A stretch of 64,000 nt of DNA from an uncultured Eubacterium sp. GTDB lineage: Bacteria; Bacillota; Clostridia; Lachnospirales; Lachnospiraceae. The notes beneath the pieces were generated by a model. That model saw only the letters and a list, made by a program, of their open reading frames with translations, was not told where the DNA came from and made no database searches. Position 1 is the stretch's first letter; every line of letters starts with the position of its first letter. Location: assembly GCA_947089855.1 (NCBI GenBank), contig CAMUML010000001.1:62001-126000 (forward strand), written 5' to 3'. Below, one piece after another: positions 59,531 through 64,000 of the stretch. Made by a program: the position numbers and the translations under genes.

Positions 59531-59773
59531 TTAACATAACTTCATTCGAATATCCCTTGTAATTATATCACTATAGCTGAAAGATAGCAGTTGTGGAGGA
59601 TTTTTCTCATCCTTATCATCTACTAACACGGTGAATACGCTTGGATAGGCTCCCTGGATAACGCCGCTTTGGATGTCGACTTTGTTCCGGCCACGGTCAA
59701 GCTGAATCATAACCTTACTCCCACATTGCTGATGTACTGACGCACGCACTTTTTCTATATCTGTTCGCTGCAT
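59531..59773 (-). CDS. veg: Veg family protein
   Basis: The 80-residue protein matches Veg: RTDIEKVRASVHQQCGSKVM, NKVDIQSGVIQGAYPSVF and QLLSFSYSDIITRDI. Bacillus Veg is very highly expressed and has been linked to spore outgrowth and biofilm control. ATG 59773 follows AGAGGAGGA; the frame extends further upstream without support. It has a near-consensus promoter. Confidence 0.92.
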   Translation of the reverse strand: MQRTDIEKVRASVHQQCGSKVMIQLDRGRNKVDIQSGVIQGAYPSVFTVLVDDKDEKNPPQLLSFSYSDIITRDIRMKLC

Positions 59774-59882
59774 TTTATCTTCCTCCTCTGATTGCAGTCC
59801 TGCGGCATGCTGCAGGTGCTGCATCTGCTATATTTTTCCAATTATAAAATCTGGAATTAGTATTATCTGGAATACTGGGTAT

Positions 59883-59911
59883 AGTATAGCACTGTATTGG
59901 GGAAAAGTCAA
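59883..59911 (-). promoter_or_regulatory. Strong promoter for veg
   Basis: On the minus strand TTGACT (59911 to 59906) and TATACT (59888 to 59883) with a 17-base spacer, about 110 bases before veg. This agrees with the strong veg promoter known in Bacillus. Confidence 0.82.
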
Positions 59912-59919
59912 TCGATTTC

Positions 59920-60375
59920 CTAATCGAATACTATATTTTGTTTATAGCCTTTTGTTTTAACCACAATATATGGATAACTTGGCTTTTTTTGCGGGTTGGA
60001 GCCATGTTCCGGGCCAAGCAGTTCCGTATCAAAATACAATGCATTTTTGGTCAGATAGCATCCCCTGACCACAACGCTGTAGCCGCCGGTCTCCTGTTCG
60101 CCATATCCGTGGACAATGTATAAGTCGCCGTTATTTTCAAAAGACAGTTTAAATTCGGCGGCTTTTTTTTGTTCGATTGTTTCGAGCAGTTTTTCAGGAA
60201 TATCCGATTCTTCTATTACGGTGTAGTCGACATCCCTGATTTTTTTTACTTCTTCTTTGGAAAGGGAGCAGCCGGTCAAAAGGGCAAGCAGGATGCCGGC
60301 AGCAACTGCCGAAATTAGTGCGAGGCTGCTGCGTGTGCTGTCAGTATGGAGTTTGATGCGTGGATTTATATGCAT
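59920..60375 (-). CDS. PrcB-like lipoprotein
   Basis: The 151-residue protein has a lipoprotein signal (ALLTGCSLS, Cys about residue 36) and a C-terminal domain ending KPSYPYIVVKTKGYKQNIVF, the pattern of the PrcB C-terminal domain, which in Treponema assists the dentilisin protease. It should be tethered outside the membrane. No protease partner lies near it. The veg promoter begins nine bases after its stop. Confidence 0.7.
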   Translation of the reverse strand: MHINPRIKLHTDSTRSSLALISAVAAGILLALLTGCSLSKEEVKKIRDVDYTVIEESDIPEKLLETIEQKKAAEFKLSFENNGDLYIVHGYGEQETGGYSVVVRGCYLTKNALYFDTELLGPEHGSNPQKKPSYPYIVVKTKGYKQNIVFD

Positions 60376-60510
60376 AATGTTTACTGCCAGAGGTTTCTTA
60401 TTTCATTCTATGGGAGTGGCTTATCCAATATTCCAAGGGAGAGGGGCGTCCGCGCCGCCAAAGCCTATCCCTTTTTATTCAGGACTGTTACAGCGCCTGT
60501 TACTAGTCAC

Positions 60511-60558
60511 GGGCCAGGAATGCGCATAAACTGCGCATTCCGTGAGAACATGATTCAG
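60511..60558 (+). repeat. Family C palindrome, second copy
   Basis: GGGCCAGGAATGCGCATAAA and its continuation to ATGATTCAG match 22302-22350 except for one base. It follows TTACTAGTCAC, a diverged family D arm. It lies in the 303-base gap between the PrcB-like gene and plsC. Confidence 0.75.
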
Positions 60559-60595
60559 TGCCTCCTATGAATTTTAATCAGAATGCCAAAATATA

Positions 60596-60624
60596 TTGCA
60601 TGTATAGCAAATATTTCATATAAT
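60596..60624 (+). promoter_or_regulatory. Promoter for plsC
   Basis: TTGCAT (60596-60601) and TATAAT (60619-60624) with a 17-base spacer, 54 bases before the start codon. Confidence 0.72.
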
Positions 60625-60678
60625 TTAAATTGGATCAATAAAAGGCAGTATCTTCACGGAAAGGAACTATAGTTAGCA

Positions 60679-61416
60679 ATGATTCGTACATGTTTGATCT
60701 TGATATTTTTGATTGCATTTTTTATTGTGGGCATTTTTATATGGGCAGCCGCATGGGCGATTGGGCATTTTGATAAATATAAGCAGGATATGATTTGCCT
60801 GCGTACGGTACAGGCAGCGTTTAAATTTATCCTGATGATTGCAGGCGTCCGGGTAGAGGTATATGGGGAAGAGAATGTGCCGAAAGAAGAACCGGTGCTT
60901 TATATCGGCAACCACCGCAGCTATTTTGATATTGTGATTACTTATGCAAGGTGCCCAAGGCTGACCGGTTATGTGGCGAAAGACAGTATGCTAAAAATAC
61001 CGTTTTTAAGTGCATGGATGAAGCGGCTGCACTGCCTATTTTTAAACCGCACGGATATTAAAGCAGGCATGAAAATGATACTGGCTGGAATTGACCAGAT
61101 CCGTAATGGGATTTCTATGTGTATTTTTCCAGAAGGGACGCGGGCTAAGGATGGGATAGAAACCGATCTGCTGCCGTTTAAGGAAGGAAGCCTGAAAATG
61201 GCGGAAAAGACAGGATGCGCGATTGTCCCGATGGCTTTGGTGCATACGGCTGATATTTTTGAGAAACATATTCCATTTATCCGCCGTACACGGGTGGTCT
61301 TAATATATGGAAAACCAATTTATACAAAAGATTTGCCGAAAGAGGAAAAGAAACATCTTGGCGCATATACACAGCGGATCATTAAAGGGATGCTGGAAGA
61401 AGGGCTTCAGATGTAA
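60679..61416 (+). CDS. plsC: 1-acyl-sn-glycerol-3-phosphate acyltransferase
   Basis: The 245-residue enzyme has an N-terminal membrane helix (about 4-25) and the acyltransferase motifs NHRSYFDI (His and Asp), LFLNRTD and FPEGTRAKDG. It adds the second acyl chain to lysophosphatidic acid at the inner face of the membrane in phospholipid synthesis. The start has a GGAAAGGA site 15 bases upstream, a slightly long distance. Some relatives act on other lysolipids. Confidence 0.9.
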   Translation: MIRTCLILIFLIAFFIVGIFIWAAAWAIGHFDKYKQDMICLRTVQAAFKFILMIAGVRVEVYGEENVPKEEPVLYIGNHRSYFDIVITYARCPRLTGYVAKDSMLKIPFLSAWMKRLHCLFLNRTDIKAGMKMILAGIDQIRNGISMCIFPEGTRAKDGIETDLLPFKEGSLKMAEKTGCAIVPMALVHTADIFEKHIPFIRRTRVVLIYGKPIYTKDLPKEEKKHLGAYTQRIIKGMLEEGLQM

Positions 61417-61520
61417 GGGTAAAGTATAAATGGGTCCGGATGTAATGGGATTTCATAGGTTTCAAATGCAAAAAGGCTTGAAGAGAAAAGAATTTTAAAT
61501 GTAAAAGGCTGAATAGATAA

Positions 61521-61574
61521 AAAGGGCAGGGGATGGCCGGATACCAGGGCCCGGTATCCGGAGCAGCACCTGCC
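61521..61574 (-). terminator. Terminator after murF (possibly both directions)
   Basis: Nested arms CCGGATACC / GGTATCCGG and GGCAGG / CCTGCC form a long hairpin; on the minus strand CCCTTTTTATC follows. It lies between the convergent plsC and murF genes. Confidence 0.75.
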
Positions 61575-62968
61575 TACATTGTAATCACTGCTTCTACTAC
61601 TTCTTGGAATTCCATAAAATGAGATGCTTTGACTAATACAGCATCGCCTTCCCGTAAAAACGGCAGCAGTTCTTTGAGCATGTCGTTCCTTTCGTCAAAT
61701 TCATGTATATCACAGGCTGGGTTATGCGTGCGGGCTGCTTTAGCCAGTTCATGTGACAGTTCTCCGGCACAGAATAATACATGGATGCCTTTTTGGGCTA
61801 TATATGTGCCAACCTCATAATGCAGCGCTTTTTTGTTTTCCCCAAGCTCATTCATATCCCCTAATACGGCGACTGTCCTGCCGTCGGCGGTTGCAAGTAC
61901 ATCAATGGATGCCTTCATCGAAACCGGGTTTGCATTGTAGCAGTCGTCAATAACGGTTAGCCATCCGGTATCAATGAGGTTGGTGCGTCCGCCAATCGTG
62001 CGCGCTTTTTCTATGCCGGCTTGGATCTGTTCGATGGTTAGGCCAAGCTGCTGGCCGACAGCTGCTGCAGCCAATGCATTGTATACATTGTGTTCGCCCG
62101 GAATTGGGATTCTGGCCGGAAAAGATTTTGCACCAAAATGGATATTCAGGCGGATGCCTTTCAAACCAAGGTTTTCTATATCGGATGCATACACTGATTT
62201 ATCCGTATAGGCAGCATTCTCTGGGCGGTCTGCCCCGATACCATAAAAAATAGGTGCTTTTCCCTGTACTTGGGCGATGGTGCATAATTTGCCGTCGTCT
62301 CCGTTTAGGATTACGGAAGCGCCGCTGCGCAGATGTTGGAACATTTCGGTTTTTGCTTCTAGGATGCCGTCCCTTGTTTTTAAAGTTTCCAGGTGGCACA
62401 TGCCGATGTTTGTAATTACAGCAATGTCTGGACGGGAAATGGAAGCCAGCCGGTGCATTTCACCAAATTCAGAAATCCCCATTTCAAGTACGGCGATTTG
62501 GTGTTCTTCGCGGATTTTGAATATGGTAAGCGGCAGGCCGATCTCGTTGTTGAAATTTCCCTCTGTTTTATGTACCGTATATTTTTGTGACAGGACGGAT
62601 GCGATCATCTCTTTGGTACTGGTTTTGCCTACACTGCCGCTGATGCCGATTACTTTTATATCCAGCAGGCTTAAATAATATGCTGCAAGGTCTTTCAAAG
62701 CCTGTTTTGTAGATGTTACCAGAATGTATGGCTTGTGGATGTCCAGCGGGCGTTCTGAAATAACAGCCAGCGCGCCTTCTGCAAAAACCTGTTCGATATA
62801 ATCGTGCCCATCCGTCCGTTCACCTTTGACTGCAATAAACACGTAGTTTTCATGTACCAGGCGGCTGTCAATGACAATGCCTTCTGCTTTTAAATACTGC
62901 ATACCGACTGCTCCGGCCAATGTTCCTTGGCAGGCTTTTGCCATAGCGTCTAAAGTCATACCTTTCAT
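61574..62968 (-). CDS. murF: UDP-N-acetylmuramoyl-tripeptide--D-alanyl-D-alanine ligase
   Basis: The 464-residue Mur ligase has an N-terminal UDP-binding domain, the ATP-binding GSVGKTS at residues 111-117, NEIGLPLTIFK, and GGRTNLIDTGWLTVIDDCYN in the C-terminal half. It adds D-Ala-D-Ala, the product of the adjacent Ddl, to the peptidoglycan precursor. It follows ddl after 31 bases in the same direction, so the two form an operon. Confidence 0.95.
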   Translation of the reverse strand: MKGMTLDAMAKACQGTLAGAVGMQYLKAEGIVIDSRLVHENYVFIAVKGERTDGHDYIEQVFAEGALAVISERPLDIHKPYILVTSTKQALKDLAAYYLSLLDIKVIGISGSVGKTSTKEMIASVLSQKYTVHKTEGNFNNEIGLPLTIFKIREEHQIAVLEMGISEFGEMHRLASISRPDIAVITNIGMCHLETLKTRDGILEAKTEMFQHLRSGASVILNGDDGKLCTIAQVQGKAPIFYGIGADRPENAAYTDKSVYASDIENLGLKGIRLNIHFGAKSFPARIPIPGEHNVYNALAAAAVGQQLGLTIEQIQAGIEKARTIGGRTNLIDTGWLTVIDDCYNANPVSMKASIDVLATADGRTVAVLGDMNELGENKKALHYEVGTYIAQKGIHVLFCAGELSHELAKAARTHNPACDIHEFDERNDMLKELLPFLREGDAVLVKASHFMEFQEVVEAVITM

Positions 62969-62999
62969 GCTGCAATCTCCTTTTACAATTGTTATAGCA

Positions 63000-64000
63000 T
63001 TATTGCCATTTTTTTAATGAAATGTTTATCAGGTGTTCGCATAAATCCGCAAAGCTCATTCCGATTGCTTTTGCTTCCTGCGGGATCAGGCTGGTCGGCG
63101 TCATGCCTGGCAGGGTATTTGCTTCCAGGCAAAATATATGGTTTTGCATATCCAGCATAAAATCCATACGTGCATAAGTATCCAGCCCCAGTGCTTCCGC
63201 CGCGGTTACTGCATAATCCTGCATTTGTTTAAACGTGTTAGGCGGCAGGTCGGCAGGGCAGGTTTCTACCGTGCAGCCTGGAGTATATTTGTTTTTGTAG
63301 TCATAGAAACCTTCTTTTGGGGCAATTTCAATGACAGGAAGCGCTTTCTTTTCAATAACAGCAACGGAAAATTCACGCCCCTGGATATATTCTTCTAAAA
63401 TAACTTCGTCTTCCAGCTGGAACGCTGCCGAAAGTGCAGCTGCATATTCGTCCGGTGTATGTACCAATGAAATCCCGACGCTGGATCCGCCGCAGCATGG
63501 CTTTACAATACAAGGCAGGGCAAGGCCCGTATCGGAAAAATCAGCGGAATAGTCTGGTTTTTTCAATAGTATCCCTTTCGGGACCGGAATTCTGGCTGTT
63601 TCAAAAAAACGCTTGCTAAGATGTTTATTCATAGCAATCGCACTGCTTAAATAGCCGCTGCCGGTATAGCGGATGCCAAACAGGTCAAATGTAGCCTGCA
63701 CCCGCCCGTTTTCCCCGTTTTCCCCATGCAACGCCATAAATACAATGTCCGCTATACGGCACAGTGCAAGGACATTTGGGCCAAAGAAACTATCCGACGG
63801 GCCTTCCCGCATGGCCTTTATTTTTTCTATATCAGGCGCAGTTTCAGCTACGCTGCGTGCTTGTATGCCGGCACTGGTGCCCTGGTCAAACATCCCGTCC
63901 AGGCAGTCCCCATCCTGGCCGATACCTAAAAATACATCCAGCAAAAGCACCTGGTGGCCTTTTTCACGGAGTGCGCTGCTGACCATATGCCCGGTTGCCA
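63000..64000 (-). CDS. ddl: D-alanine--D-alanine ligase, 5' end outside window
   Basis: The visible 333 codons cover most of an ATP-grasp ligase: LHGENGENGRVQATFDLFGI, YTGSGYLSSAIAMNK, CIVKPCCGGSSVGISLV, EEYIQGREFSVAVI, RMDFMLD and EANTLPGMTPTSLIPQ. It joins two D-alanines for MurF, which follows. The frame is open to the window edge, so the true N-terminus (about 15-20 residues, with the GGxSxE strand) is missing; the Met at 63986 is internal. Confidence 0.94.
   Translation of the reverse strand, partial: ATGHMVSSALREKGHQVLLLDVFLGIGQDGDCLDGMFDQGTSAGIQARSVAETAPDIEKIKAMREGPSDSFFGPNVLALCRIADIVFMALHGENGENGRVQATFDLFGIRYTGSGYLSSAIAMNKHLSKRFFETARIPVPKGILLKKPDYSADFSDTGLALPCIVKPCCGGSSVGISLVHTPDEYAAALSAAFQLEDEVILEEYIQGREFSVAVIEKKALPVIEIAPKEGFYDYKNKYTPGCTVETCPADLPPNTFKQMQDYAVTAAEALGLDTYARMDFMLDMQNHIFCLEANTLPGMTPTSLIPQEAKAIGMSFADLCEHLINISLKKWQ

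Overview
The window reads as chromosome from a motile, endospore-forming, Gram-positive anaerobe of the class Clostridia, most likely a member of the Lachnospiraceae. The support is: the classic Firmicute order spoIIE-tilS-hpt-ftsH; a SipL-like spore coat morphogenesis protein next to veg; a LysM/GH18 spore cortex-lytic type enzyme; the conserved block ecfA1-ecfA2-ecfT-truA-rplM-rpsI; three flagellin genes; and strong AGGAGG-type ribosome binding sites throughout. No rRNA, tRNA or CRISPR array was seen. Both edges cut a gene: spoIIE on the left and ddl on the right.

Layout. 1-5.4 kb: spoIIE (3' part), tilS, hpt, ftsH. 5.6-9.2 kb: a cortex-lytic-type glycosidase and a GH13 alpha-glucanase. 9.4-12.1 kb: an ECF-type sigma factor with a membrane-anchored beta-propeller protein that may be its regulator. 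12.3-17.6 kb: a flippase-like membrane protein, serine acetyltransferase, a three-domain Ig-like secreted protein, a DUF308 membrane protein, two small unknown genes and a TetR regulator. 17.9-22.3 kb: an MMPL exporter and its YhgE-like partner. 22.7-30.7 kb: DNA repair and nuclease genes, a VanW protein, an AIR-synthase-like protein, an Lrp/aminotransferase pair and trmL. 30.8-35.2 kb: the ECF transporter, truA and ribosomal proteins L13/S9 behind a consensus promoter and leader. 35.2-36.8 kb: a decayed accessory island (hicB, broken hicA, resolvase remnant, frameshifted Uma2) that starts inside a duplicated rpsI terminator. 36.8-41.5 kb: a ferritin-like protein and an accessory GrpE-Hsp70-J/SEC-C chaperone operon. 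42-52 kb: a ferredoxin-like protein, then the flagellin locus. 52-64 kb: DUF4349 and DUF4422 proteins, map, an NlpC/P60 hydrolase, sipL, veg, a PrcB-like lipoprotein, plsC, murF and ddl.

The most interesting part is 43.4-52.1 kb. A small serine recombinase gene sits directly upstream of flagellin gene 1. Between them lies a 138-bp segment bounded by perfect 18-bp inverted repeats, and inside it is a textbook sigma-D/sigma-28 flagellar promoter (TAAA-N15-GCCGATAT) that points away from the flagellin gene, into the 3' end of the recombinase. This looks like a DNA-inversion switch captured in the OFF state. Flagellin gene 2 has its own fixed sigma-D promoter with nine Gs at the start of its transcript. 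Flagellin gene 3 carries an HEMMH zinc-protease domain in its surface-exposed middle and so resembles a flagellinolysin. Together these suggest a cell that can switch among filaments with different surfaces, one of them proteolytic.

The intergenic regions carry several dispersed imperfect-palindrome families (called A, B, C, D and E here) and one 165-bp MITE-like element with 27-bp terminal inverted repeats that has landed inside another palindrome. One A repeat has supplied the last codons of an exonuclease gene.
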